15,737 bases of DNA from CAUZSH01 sp963582935. Its GTDB lineage: Bacteria; Pseudomonadota; Gammaproteobacteria; Francisellales; Francisellaceae. The notes beneath the pieces are model-generated. The model did no database searches. It was not told where the DNA came from and saw only the letters and a program-made list of their open reading frames with translations. Shown here piece by piece: positions 1 through 8,900 of the stretch; the stretch's first letter is position 1, and each line of letters opens with the position of its first letter. The stretch is taken from positions 1-15,737 of the forward strand of contig CAUZSH010000049.1 in assembly GCA_963582935.1 (NCBI GenBank), in the 5' to 3' direction. The position numbers and the translations under genes are program-made.

Positions 1-435
1 CATACTTAGAGGCACTATAGAAGATGGAAATTCTTCGAAAGTTGTAGAAGGGCCATACTCTGTATCCTCATGAACCAAAGAAATCAAGCTACCACGATTA
101 CGGAATGTACTGTATTCGCCATCACTATTCTTTGATATATCTGGATCATTAAAATATTTATGCCATTTATGGTCATTTTCTTCTAATTTAGCGATCTGGC
201 CTTGCATTTTAGTAACATTAGCGTCCTTAGAAACATGGGCGCTGCTGTGCGCCACAACGGGTGTTTGTCGAGCTTTTGCCTCGGCTTCTAATTGATCAAT
301 ACGTTTTTGCATCTTGTCCAAACGTTGCTCAACGCTCATAGAATTTTTATTGGTTGTGGCAGTCGTTTCAGCCTGTAGATTTATAGACAATCCTACTGTT
401 ACGGCAAGAACAGCCAGTACACTTTTTTTAATCAT
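1..435 (-). CDS. Secreted/envelope protein with N-terminal coiled coil, 3' part outside window
   Basis: The frame opens with ATG at 435 and stays open for 145 codons to the window edge, so only the N-terminal part is visible. AAGGAAG lies just upstream of the ATG. The protein begins MIKKSVLAVLAVTVGLSINL and then QAE, a typical Sec signal peptide with likely cleavage near residue 22. Residues about 35-56 (VEQRLDKMQKRIDQLEAEAK) and about 75-88 (TKMQGQIAKLEEND) have heptad-like Leu/Ile/Met spacing that predicts a short coiled coil. An N-terminal signal plus coiled coil is common in outer-membrane porin-like proteins that trimerise or contact peptidoglycan. The arrangement faintly recalls the Francisella DUF3573 family (FupA/FslE, iron uptake), but that is recollection only. 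It lies downstream of lspA on the same strand with a 137-base gap, so it is probably its own transcription unit. Existence is secure; function is open. Confidence 0.75.
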   Translation of the reverse strand, partial: MIKKSVLAVLAVTVGLSINLQAETTATTNKNSMSVEQRLDKMQKRIDQLEAEAKARQTPVVAHSSAHVSKDANVTKMQGQIAKLEENDHKWHKYFNDPDISKNSDGEYSTFRNRGSLISLVHEDTEYGPSTTFEEFPSSIVPLSM

Positions 436-542
436 TGTTCTTCCTTTTTTATAATGATTGATAAACTTAAGTCACCGAGCCTATCAGGAAAAACTCATTA
501 CAAAAAGAGCCAACTATAATTATTTTGATTTTTTTGCACCGA

Positions 543-559
543 ATTAAGATTACCTTAAT
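543..559 (-). terminator. Weak hairpin after lspA, possible terminator
   Basis: Read on the minus strand, ATTAAG-GTAAT-CTTAAT forms a 6-bp A/T-rich stem with a 5-base loop, 13 bases past the lspA stop. It is followed only by TTCGG and no strong T run, so it is at best a weak terminator at the end of the ribF-ileS-lspA unit. Confidence 0.25.
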
Positions 560-572
560 AAATATGTGCTAG

Positions 573-1076
573 TTATCCTCGTTTAAAAGATACGATAATG
601 ACTAAAATCGCACCAACACATATCGAAGAGTCTGCCACATTAAAGGCAGGCCAATGATAATTGTTAACATAAAAGTCCAGAAAATCAACAACATAACCAT
701 GGGCGATACGATCATATAAATTACCAACCGCCCCACCCACGATCAAACATAAACCTATGGGTAGAATATGTTGTGTTTTCGGTATTCGAGATACCCAAAT
801 CAATAAAATAGCAATCACAATTAACGCAACCGCAGCAAGGAAAAAAACTTGCCAGGTTTTACTGCTGTTATCTAGAAAGCTAAAAGCGGCACCATAATTA
901 TATAACAACGTTAAGTTAAACCCTGGAAAAACCTGTTCTGGCACGGCATATTTTAGATTATGCACTGCCCACATTTTGCTGAGTTGATCTACAAGCATGA
1001 TCACTGCCGCGACCCACAACCAACGTAACTGACCTTTTTTAACGTTCTGTGACTGTTTAGGTGCCAATTTAGACAT
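573..1076 (-). CDS. lspA: Lipoprotein signal peptidase (signal peptidase II)
   Basis: LspA is the inner-membrane aspartyl protease that removes the signal peptide from diacylglyceryl-modified prolipoproteins. The 167-residue product matches the family length. Visible signatures are LVDQLSK (residues 28-34), NYGAAFSFL (60-68), GGAVGNLYDRI with catalytic Asp122, and FNVADSSI with catalytic Asp149. Four hydrophobic segments fit the four-helix topology, and the C-terminus ends in basic FKRG. The frame is open further upstream to 1187, but that stretch lies inside ileS. The ATG at 1076 was chosen because it gives the standard N-terminus (MSKLAPKQ), has GAGG upstream, and overlaps the ileS stop by 8 bases, as expected for translational coupling. 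The ribF-ileS-lspA order is the conserved proteobacterial arrangement. Confidence 0.97.
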   Translation of the reverse strand: MSKLAPKQSQNVKKGQLRWLWVAAVIMLVDQLSKMWAVHNLKYAVPEQVFPGFNLTLLYNYGAAFSFLDNSSKTWQVFFLAAVALIVIAILLIWVSRIPKTQHILPIGLCLIVGGAVGNLYDRIAHGYVVDFLDFYVNNYHWPAFNVADSSICVGAILVIIVSFKRG

Positions 1077-3921
1077 AATAACGCACCTCACCAAAAGTAG
1101 ATTCAATATTTTCCACACAGCGTTCACAAATTTCAGGGTGCTCCTTATTTTGCCCCACATCCTCACGACGATGCCAACAACGGGCACATTTGGGTGCTAA
1201 GGATGCTTGTACTTCAACGCGAAGCGCTTCATTCTCGGTGACCTCCGCACTTGCTGGCGCCTCAGATAGTGCCTTCAACTCAGCACCTGAGGCAATTAAG
1301 GCAAAGCGGAGTTCATCTTTCAATGCTAAGAGTTGATGATATACCTCACCATCTGCATATAAGGTTATTTCAGCTTCTAGTGATGAACCAATAACCCCTG
1401 CAATCCGTTTTTGTTCAATCAGGCGATTAATCTCATCTCTCACCACCAAGAAATTATCCCAGAATTCAAATCCCATTTCATCGTTTTCTGCAAACGTTGA
1501 CAAACCATTATACCATTTCGCTGTAAAGACATTTTCTTTGCCCTCACCTGGCATTGCCGCCATAATTTCATCTGCTGTAAAACAGAGAACGGGCGTCATC
1601 CATGCCGTTAAGGCTCGAATAATATGGTACATCGCAGTTTGTGCTGACCGACGCGCATGACCATCCGATTTTGCTGTATATTGGCGATCTTTTGTCACAT
1701 CTAAATAAAAACTGCCCATGTCTATAGAACAGAAATGGTGAATCAACTGTGAGACAACATGGAACTGATAATCATCATAGGCAGTGATAATTTCTTTTTG
1801 TATTTGATCAGTTTTTGCAATCGCCCACTTATCCAATGCCACCATATCTTCAAATGCCACCATATCCTCTTCTGGATTAAAGCCATTAAGATTGGACAAT
1901 AAGTATCTTGAGGTGTTTCGAATTCGACGATAGGTGTCAGCAGTACGTTTTAGGATCTCATCTGAAACCGTCATTTCTGAACGATAGTCAGTGGATGCCA
2001 CCCATAGGCGTAAAATATCCGCCCCCAATGTTTTCATAATATCTTGAGGAGAAACGACATTCCCTAAGGATTTTGACATCTTTTTACCATGCGCATCTAC
2101 CGTAAACCCATGGGTTAATACTTGCTTGTATGGCGTTTCCCCTTTTCGAGCTAACCCTGTCAGCAATGAAGATTGAAACCAACCACGATGCTGATCAGAG
2201 CCTTCTAAATACAAATCGGCAGGAAAACGCAAAGCCTCATTTTCTTCTAGCACACAGGCATTTGAAGCACCTGCATCAAACCAGACATCTAGGGTGTCTT
2301 TCACCCGTGAATACTGATCAGTTTCCGTGATAAACTCGCTATCTTCTGCATTAAACCACGCTTCAATACCACCTTTTCCAATTTTTTGTGCCACTTGCTC
2401 CATAATTTCTGATGTGCGAGGATGTAGCTCATTGGTCTCTCTATCTACAAACAAAGGCATTGGAGTACCCCAAGTTCTTTGACGAGAAACACACCAGTCT
2501 GGGCGTCCATCCGTCATCATGCCTTCAATACGTTTTTTACCCCAACCAGGAAGCCATGACACTTCATTAATCGCCGCTTCCGCAGATTGTCGTAGTCCAT
2601 TTTTCTCCATAGAAATAAACCATTGCGGCGTCGCTCTGAATATCAAAGGCGTTTTATGGCGCCAACAATGTGGATAGCTATGCTCTAATTTATGATAATT
2701 CAACAAACGGGCATTTTCACTCAAAACGCTGACAACATGCTCATTGGCTTTAAAAACAAACTCCCCTGCAAAATGTTCCGTACCTTCCACGTAACAACCG
2801 CTAGCATTGACTGGGTTTTCAACTGGCAAATCAAAGGCTTTTCCTAATATAAAATCTTCCACACCATGAGCCGGTGCGGTATGTACCAGCCCCGTACCTG
2901 AATCAATAGTCACATGCTCACCCGGCAAAACAGGAACGCTGCGATCATAAAATGGATGCTCCGCCTTAAGGTGCACCAAATCACGACCTTTTGCCGTGGC
3001 TAATACTTTATAATTTTCAAGATCACAACGTTTTGCAACGTCCTCTAACAGATCTTTGGCAACAACAATATTCTCCTCCACACCTGAAAGTGCCACTAAG
3101 ACATATTCAATATCATCTCCAACCGCAATGGCTTGGTTTGCAGGCAGCGTCCACGGCGTTGTCGTCCAAATTACCGCATAGGTCTCGGTTGATATATCTG
3201 AAACACCAAAGGCTTCCGCCCATTTACCTGTATTCACAATTTTAAACTTGACATCTATGGCAGGCGATACTTTATCTTGGTGTTCCACTTCTGCTTCTGC
3301 CAAGGCTGACCGACAATCACAACACCAATGAACGGGTTTATACCCTTTTGACAAATGCCCATTATCAATGATTTTTGCCAGAGTCCTGACCACATTGGCT
3401 TCATAATCAAAATTCATGGTCAAATAAGGGTTTTGCCAGTCCCCAAACACACCTAAACGAATAAAGTCTTTCTTCTGACGTTCTACTTGGTTTTTAGCAT
3501 ATTTACGACATTCTTTACGAAATTTGTTGGCATCCACTTTAACCCCAGCTTTACCCACCTTCTTTTCAACTTGAAGCTCAATCGGCAAACCATGACAGTC
3601 CCAACCCGGCACATAAGGTGCATCATAACCATCTAGGGTTTTGGACTTCAGCACGATGTCTTTTAGAATTTTATTCACGGCATGACCCACATGAATATCA
3701 CCATTCGCATAAGGAGGACCATCATGTAAAATAAATTTTTCACAGCCTGCTCTTGCTTCACGAATCTGATCGTATAGCCCCTCTTTAATCCATTTCTGCA
3801 AACGCATTGGCTCTTTATTTGCCAAGTTTGCTTTCATTGAAAAAGGGGTTTTTGGTAAATTCAAGGTGCTTTTATAATTCTTCGCATCTGAGTTTTTGGT
3901 ATTATCTTTGTGATCTGTCAT
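1069..3921 (-). CDS. ileS: Isoleucyl-tRNA synthetase
   Basis: Class I aminoacyl-tRNA synthetase that charges tRNA-Ile in the cytoplasm. The 950 residues match the bacterial IleS length. In order: GPPYANGDIHVGH, with the HIGH-type motif as HVGH at 77-80; an editing (CP1) domain with TTTPWTLPANQA near 253-264 and HTAPAHGVEDF near 347-357; WCVSRQRTWGTPMP near 477-489; DQHRGWFQSSL near 576-586; the KMSKS loop at 614-618; an anticodon-binding domain; and a C-terminal zinc finger with Cys912, Cys915, Cys932 and Cys935. The C-terminal zinc finger and the motif spacing fit the ordinary bacterial (mupirocin-sensitive type) enzyme rather than the eukaryote-like IleS2. The ATG start at 3921 has AAAGG upstream and lies 30 bases after the ribF stop. 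The N-terminus is slightly extended and polar (MTDHKDNTKNSDAKN), as in other gammaproteobacteria. Confidence 0.98.
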   Translation of the reverse strand: MTDHKDNTKNSDAKNYKSTLNLPKTPFSMKANLANKEPMRLQKWIKEGLYDQIREARAGCEKFILHDGPPYANGDIHVGHAVNKILKDIVLKSKTLDGYDAPYVPGWDCHGLPIELQVEKKVGKAGVKVDANKFRKECRKYAKNQVERQKKDFIRLGVFGDWQNPYLTMNFDYEANVVRTLAKIIDNGHLSKGYKPVHWCCDCRSALAEAEVEHQDKVSPAIDVKFKIVNTGKWAEAFGVSDISTETYAVIWTTTPWTLPANQAIAVGDDIEYVLVALSGVEENIVVAKDLLEDVAKRCDLENYKVLATAKGRDLVHLKAEHPFYDRSVPVLPGEHVTIDSGTGLVHTAPAHGVEDFILGKAFDLPVENPVNASGCYVEGTEHFAGEFVFKANEHVVSVLSENARLLNYHKLEHSYPHCWRHKTPLIFRATPQWFISMEKNGLRQSAEAAINEVSWLPGWGKKRIEGMMTDGRPDWCVSRQRTWGTPMPLFVDRETNELHPRTSEIMEQVAQKIGKGGIEAWFNAEDSEFITETDQYSRVKDTLDVWFDAGASNACVLEENEALRFPADLYLEGSDQHRGWFQSSLLTGLARKGETPYKQVLTHGFTVDAHGKKMSKSLGNVVSPQDIMKTLGADILRLWVASTDYRSEMTVSDEILKRTADTYRRIRNTSRYLLSNLNGFNPEEDMVAFEDMVALDKWAIAKTDQIQKEIITAYDDYQFHVVSQLIHHFCSIDMGSFYLDVTKDRQYTAKSDGHARRSAQTAMYHIIRALTAWMTPVLCFTADEIMAAMPGEGKENVFTAKWYNGLSTFAENDEMGFEFWDNFLVVRDEINRLIEQKRIAGVIGSSLEAEITLYADGEVYHQLLALKDELRFALIASGAELKALSEAPASAEVTENEALRVEVQASLAPKCARCWHRREDVGQNKEHPEICERCVENIESTFGEVRYYV

Positions 3922-3951
3922 GCTCTGGCCTTTCTGCTCACTAATTTTTAT

Positions 3952-4890
3952 TTATGTTCTGACTAACTTATATTCTTCAACCCAAGTCGCGCCATAAGCT
4001 TTGTCTTTTTGAATTTGGGCGGCAAGTTCGCTAAAGGAATCAAACTTCTGCTCATCTCGCACATGTTTTAAGAATTCAACTTTAACATACTGTCCATACA
4101 AGTCACCTTCAAAGTCATATAAATGCACTTCGAGTAATCGTCTTTTGCCACAGATTGTAGGTCGAACGCCAATATTGGCAACCCCATATTTAACTTGGCT
4201 TCCTGAAAGCACTACTTTGACGATATACACACCCGATACGGCAACTTTTACCGATAGTGGCAAATTAATCGTTGGAAAACCAATTTTGCGTCCATTTTGC
4301 GCGCCATAATGTATCCGCCCACTAATCGCATAAGGGCGACCTAAATAATCTGCCGCTTTTTTAAAATCATGGCTTTGAATAAATTGCCGAATAACGGTGC
4401 TACTCACTCGTGCATTTTGAATCTCATAGGTTGTCATTTTCTCAACAACAAAACCATGTTTTTCACCTAGTTGTTGAAGCAGTGCAAAATTTCCCTTGCG
4501 ATCACTACCAAAATGAAAATCATCTCCCACCACCAAATATTTTATTTGCAAGGCGTCAACTAAAATTTCTAACACAAAATCTTCCGCAGAAAGACTGCGT
4601 AGCGCTTTATTGAACTGCAAACAAACCACTTGATCCACACCATAGTCATTAAAAGCTTGCACCCGATCTCTAAACGGCGTCAATCGTTCTGGCGCCTGAT
4701 CACTCAAAAAAAACTCCTGCGGTTGCGGTTCAAAACAAATCACGGTTGCCGGAAGATTTAATTCAACGGCTTTTTTTCGTAGCTTATTCAATACAAATTG
4801 ATGTCCCAAATGCACACCATCAAAGGTGCCAATGGTTGCCACGGATGCCCGTTGTGATTTATGTAGATCGGCTTTTCTAATCAACTGCAT
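3952..4890 (-). CDS. ribF: Bifunctional riboflavin kinase / FAD synthetase
   Basis: RibF phosphorylates riboflavin to FMN and adenylates FMN to FAD. The N-terminal nucleotidyltransferase domain shows GTFDGVHLGH (21-30) and VVGDDFHFGSDRKG (about 120-133). The C-terminal riboflavin kinase domain shows GRKIGFPTINL (about 200-210) with the PTIN signature. I place the start at the second in-frame ATG (4890), giving 312 residues beginning MQLIRKADLH, which lines up with the MKLIRG start of E. coli RibF (313 residues). The first ATG at 4911 would add MPSSFKR but lies only about 6 bases from the transcription start predicted from the upstream promoter. Neither ATG has a convincing Shine-Dalgarno, so the start is likely rather than certain. 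No FMN riboswitch is evident in the short leader. Confidence 0.95.
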   Translation of the reverse strand: MQLIRKADLHKSQRASVATIGTFDGVHLGHQFVLNKLRKKAVELNLPATVICFEPQPQEFFLSDQAPERLTPFRDRVQAFNDYGVDQVVCLQFNKALRSLSAEDFVLEILVDALQIKYLVVGDDFHFGSDRKGNFALLQQLGEKHGFVVEKMTTYEIQNARVSSTVIRQFIQSHDFKKAADYLGRPYAISGRIHYGAQNGRKIGFPTINLPLSVKVAVSGVYIVKVVLSGSQVKYGVANIGVRPTICGKRRLLEVHLYDFEGDLYGQYVKVEFLKHVRDEQKFDSFSELAAQIQKDKAYGATWVEEYKLVRT

Positions 4891-4923
4891 TCGTTTAAAA
4901 CTGCTTGGCATATAGTGGGATCA

Positions 4924-4952
4924 ATTATCCAACAATTAGGCTGAATTTTCAA
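4924..4952 (-). promoter_or_regulatory. Sigma70-type promoter for ribF-ileS-lspA
   Basis: On the minus strand: -35 TTGAAA (4947-4952, 5/6 to consensus), a 17-base spacer, and -10 GATAAT (4924-4929, 5/6). The predicted transcript start is near 4917. This gives the ribF operon its own promoter inside the otherwise co-directional run from purL, and it argues for the 4890 start of ribF. Confidence 0.6.
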
Positions 4953-4972
4953 TTATGGGTGAGAGATAGTTC

Positions 4973-5923
4973 TCAGATAATTCTCTTTGATGCGTAATCA
5001 TACCGCATCAACATCGTTTCATTCCCTGAAACACCTCCACAATGCACATAAATGATTTCGCCATTAAGTTTTAAGGCATTTTCCAATAACGCTTTCCAGC
5101 CAATAGGATCATACAACAAATCAAATTCGATATTTGTTTCATCCAGTAAACATTGGTACATTTCTAAATGCTCAACATTTAACTTTCCAAAATGGGTTTT
5201 TTTTTCTTGCGTTAACACTTCAGGGAATTTTACACCTCTAACACCTTGAGCTAGCGATGCCATTTGCTCAAATAAATACGCCTCATTCCCCACACAGGCA
5301 CAGGTTTTGACCACTTTATCTGGTAAATGTTGTTGCAAATAAAATGCTGACGCACCCGTACCCGAAGGCAAAAAAACATGGTACTCATCTAATTTATTTC
5401 CTGTCACATATTCTTTTATTTCTATGGCTAACTGCGCCATTCCAGCTTCTGATTCAGACTGTCGACCGCCTTGATCAAAAAGGTATATATCCCCTTTATT
5501 TTCATAATATTTCTTTAGATAAATTAAACTCAATTCAGCTTGGCTTATCTCTTGTAACACCATGCCATTACCCATAGCTTGTTTTAGGTTCCCTTGAATA
5601 TTGACTTTGAGATATTTTGGTAAGGATCTTGTGTGATATTCAAAACGCCAACCTTTAATTTTTGCAAGCTCTGAAAGTGCCAACATAAAGTTAGATTGAT
5701 TGCCACCAAACGAAGCGATGGTTTTAATTTTTAAATTACCTTGCTGAAAAAAGTGATACAGTTTTCGTGCTTTATTCCCCGAAAGCTCTGGCCCTAATAA
5801 ATCATCTCGTTTGATAATAAAATCGCGACCTCGAAAAGAGATTTGCTGGAATGGAGAATGGGTTAATTGTTGCCTAATAACTAACCCACCCAAACACGCG
5901 CATTGGCAAACATCCGCATCCAA
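4973..5923 (-). CDS. PLP-dependent enzyme, ACC deaminase / D-cysteine desulfhydrase family
   Basis: Fold-type II PLP enzyme of the family annotated as 1-aminocyclopropane-1-carboxylate deaminase / D-cysteine desulfhydrase. Visible features: IIKRDDLLGPELSGNKARKL with the likely Schiff-base Lys51 (the same number as in ACC deaminase), FGGNQSNFMLALSELAK with the cofactor-contacting QSN (76-78), LFDQGGRQSESEAG, the phosphate-binding-like LPSGTGAS, and a C-terminal IIYVHCGGVSGN. The family also holds enzymes of unknown substrate, so no reaction is assigned. The 5' end is uncertain: no ATG or GTG occurs in frame near the expected start. TTG at 5923 (used here, 316 residues, 43-base overlap with the purL 3' end, weak AAAGAG upstream) and TTG at 5893 are the candidates. 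The overlap implies translation coupled to purL. The family assignment is fairly safe, the substrate is not. Confidence 0.85.
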   Translation of the reverse strand: MDADVCQCACLGGLVIRQQLTHSPFQQISFRGRDFIIKRDDLLGPELSGNKARKLYHFFQQGNLKIKTIASFGGNQSNFMLALSELAKIKGWRFEYHTRSLPKYLKVNIQGNLKQAMGNGMVLQEISQAELSLIYLKKYYENKGDIYLFDQGGRQSESEAGMAQLAIEIKEYVTGNKLDEYHVFLPSGTGASAFYLQQHLPDKVVKTCACVGNEAYLFEQMASLAQGVRGVKFPEVLTQEKKTHFGKLNVEHLEMYQCLLDETNIEFDLLYDPIGWKALLENALKLNGEIIYVHCGGVSGNETMLMRYDYASKRII

Positions 5924-8900
5924 GGTGAAAACTCTTTATGCTTCCAGCCTTGTGGGTGCCAAGATAATTGCAAATTTCTAAATACTCGTTCAGGATGCGG
6001 CATCATAATGGTCACACGTCCATCTTCTGAACAGAATCCTGCACGCCCATCTTCCGAACCATTAGGATTCAAGGGATAAGTGTTGGCAGGATTTCCAAGG
6101 TGATCAATATAACGTAAAGCCACTTGATGATGATCAGCCAATGCTTGAAAATCACCGTTTTGGTAGTATTTCACTCGCCCTTCAGCATGAGAGACAATGA
6201 CAGGAACCTGTGTCCCCACCATCCCTTTTAGTAGGATAGAATTTGACTTTGGAATCTCCACCATACTTAAACGCCCTTCAAACTGCTCTGATAGATTTCG
6301 CACAAATCGTGGAAAATGATCTGCTCCTGGAATCAAGTCTTTTAGTTGGGCAAGCATCTGACAACCATTACAAACACCTAATGAAAAAGTATCTTCACGA
6401 TGAAAAAACTCCTTGAACTGCGCTGAAAGCATGGGATTAAATAAGATTGACTTTGCCCATCCACCCCCTGCACCCAAGACATCACCATAGGAAAAGCCAC
6501 CACAAGCCACAAGCCCTTTAAAGTCTTTCAGGTTAATACAGCCACTTTGCAGATCGCTCATGTGTACATCTATGGCATCAAACCCATTCAAACTAAAAGC
6601 TGCTGCCATTTCAAGATGCCCATTCACTCCTTGATCACGCAATATCGCCACTTTAGGCTTCGTTTCAACATCCAAGAACGGTGTGGCAATATTTTCACCA
6701 ATATTGAAACTGGTTTTTGCAAATAAACCATCATCTTCATTATTCAATAGCTGGTCATATTCTTCTTGGGCACAACCTGCATGATCTCGTAACGACTGTA
6801 TCTTGAAGCTTGTTTTTGACCATAAGCGATGTAAGTCTATGCGATCCGCAATATAGACATCATCTATATCATGCTGAATGTGCAGTTGATGATGTGCCGC
6901 AGGTTCCCCAATCACAAAAGCGTCTAATTTAAAGACTTCAAGCATTGAGAGCACTTCATCTCGATCAATATTACAAACCTGAATCACCACACCTAGCTCT
7001 TCATTAAAAAGTGCCGAAATGGGGTCTTCGCCCAAACCATCTAAATGAATATCTAGCCCACAATGTGACGCAAACATCATCTCCGCAAGTACCGCCATTA
7101 AGCCACCATCAGAACGGTCATGGTAAGCCAAAATCTTACCATTATGATTTAGCTTTTGAATCGCCATAAAAAAATTACGTAAAATGCGTGCTTCAATATC
7201 AGGTGTTTCTTGACCTAGTTCACTGTAAACTTGCGCCAACACAGAACCACCCATGCGCTGTTTGTTTTCACCCAAATCAATCAAAATCAGATCCGTGGCT
7301 TCCATATCCAACTGCAATCTAGGGGTTAAGGTTTTACGCACATCCAATACAGGCGCAAATGCAGTCACCACTAATGCGACAGGTGAGGTCACAGATTTAT
7401 CCTCTACCCCATCTGTCCATTTTGTTTTCATGGACAAGGAATCTTTCCCAACAGGAATGGTCAAATCAATTTCAGGGCAGAATTCCATGCCCACTGTTTT
7501 CACCATCTCATAAAGGTTTGCATCTTCGCCTTCATGCCCACAGGCTGCCATCCAATTTGCCGACAACTTAATATCACAAATATGATCGATATAGCTCGCT
7601 GAAATATTGGTAACAGCTTCGGCGATCGTCACCCGTGCAGCGGCCTCTGGATTCATCATCGCCAATACGGGACGCTCACCAATTGCCATGGCTTCACCCG
7701 TATAGGTTGTAAAACTACTGGCGGTTACGGCAACATCTGCCACAGGTACTTGCCAAGGACCAACCATCTGATCACGAGCCGTCATACCGCCTACACTGCG
7801 ATCACCAATGGTGATTAAGAAACTTTTGTCTGCGACCGCTGGAAACTGCAAAACACGGGAAACTGCATCCTCTATATCCACATTACTATAATTCCAATCC
7901 GTTGTTTTTCCCGGAATAGAGGTCACATTTTTAACGGTTTGTGGCGGCTTACCCAACAGCAAACTTAAAGGCATATCAATCGGATTTTGGCTTGAATGAA
8001 TATCCGTTAATACTAACTTTTGCTCTTCAATGGCTTCACCCACCACGACAAATGGGCAACGCTCACGTTTGGCTAACGCCTCAAAATCCGTCAATCTATG
8101 GGCTTCAATAGCCAAGACGTAACGTTCTTGAGACTCATTACACCATATTTCTAAAGGCGACATGGCTTTGTCTGCCACCAGAATACTGTTCAAGTCAAAG
8201 ATCGCACCTCGATCACAATCTGCCACCAATTCTGGCAGCGCATTTGATATCCCACCCGCACCCACATCATGGATGCTAACAATCGGGTTGCGGTCACCAA
8301 GCGCACAGCAGGCATCGATTAGTTCTTGTGCACGTCGTTCAATTTCAGGGTTTCCGCGCTGCACGGATGCAAAATCAAGGTTTTCAGAGCTTTGCCCAGA
8401 ATCAACCGAAGAAGCAGCTCCTCCACCCAAACCGATCAACATGCCAGGACCGCCAAAGACAATCAACTTGGCGCCTACTGGGATTTTATGTTTTAACACA
8501 TGATCTTCTCGGATGTTTCCATAACCACCTGCCAACATGATAGGTTTATGAAAACCTCTTACTTCACCATCTACATTCTGCTCAAAAGTTCGGAAGTAGC
8601 CACAAAGATTCGGACGACCAAACTCATTATTGAAAGCCGCTCCCCCAATAGGGGCTTCTAGCATAATATTCAATGCCGATTGCATACGCTCAGGCTTACC
8701 ATAAGGAAGCTCCCATGGCTGATTAAAACCTGGAATATTTAAGTTTGATACTGTAAACCCTGTCAAACCAGCTTTGGGTCTAGCGCCTCGCCCTGTTGCA
8801 GCTTCATCTCTAATCTCACCACCTGAGCCTGTTGCCGCACCCGGGAAAGGCGAGATGGCGGTTGGGTGATTATGGGTTTCAACTTTGATTTGAATATGGA

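Noticed and set aside
573..1187. Longer lspA starting at 1187
   Set aside because: The extra 37 residues are encoded inside ileS and are not part of normal LspA proteins; the ATG at 1076 gives the expected N-terminus.
8162..8503. 113-codon plus-strand frame inside purL
   Set aside because: Antisense shadow of a highly conserved gene with no ribosome site and low-complexity composition.
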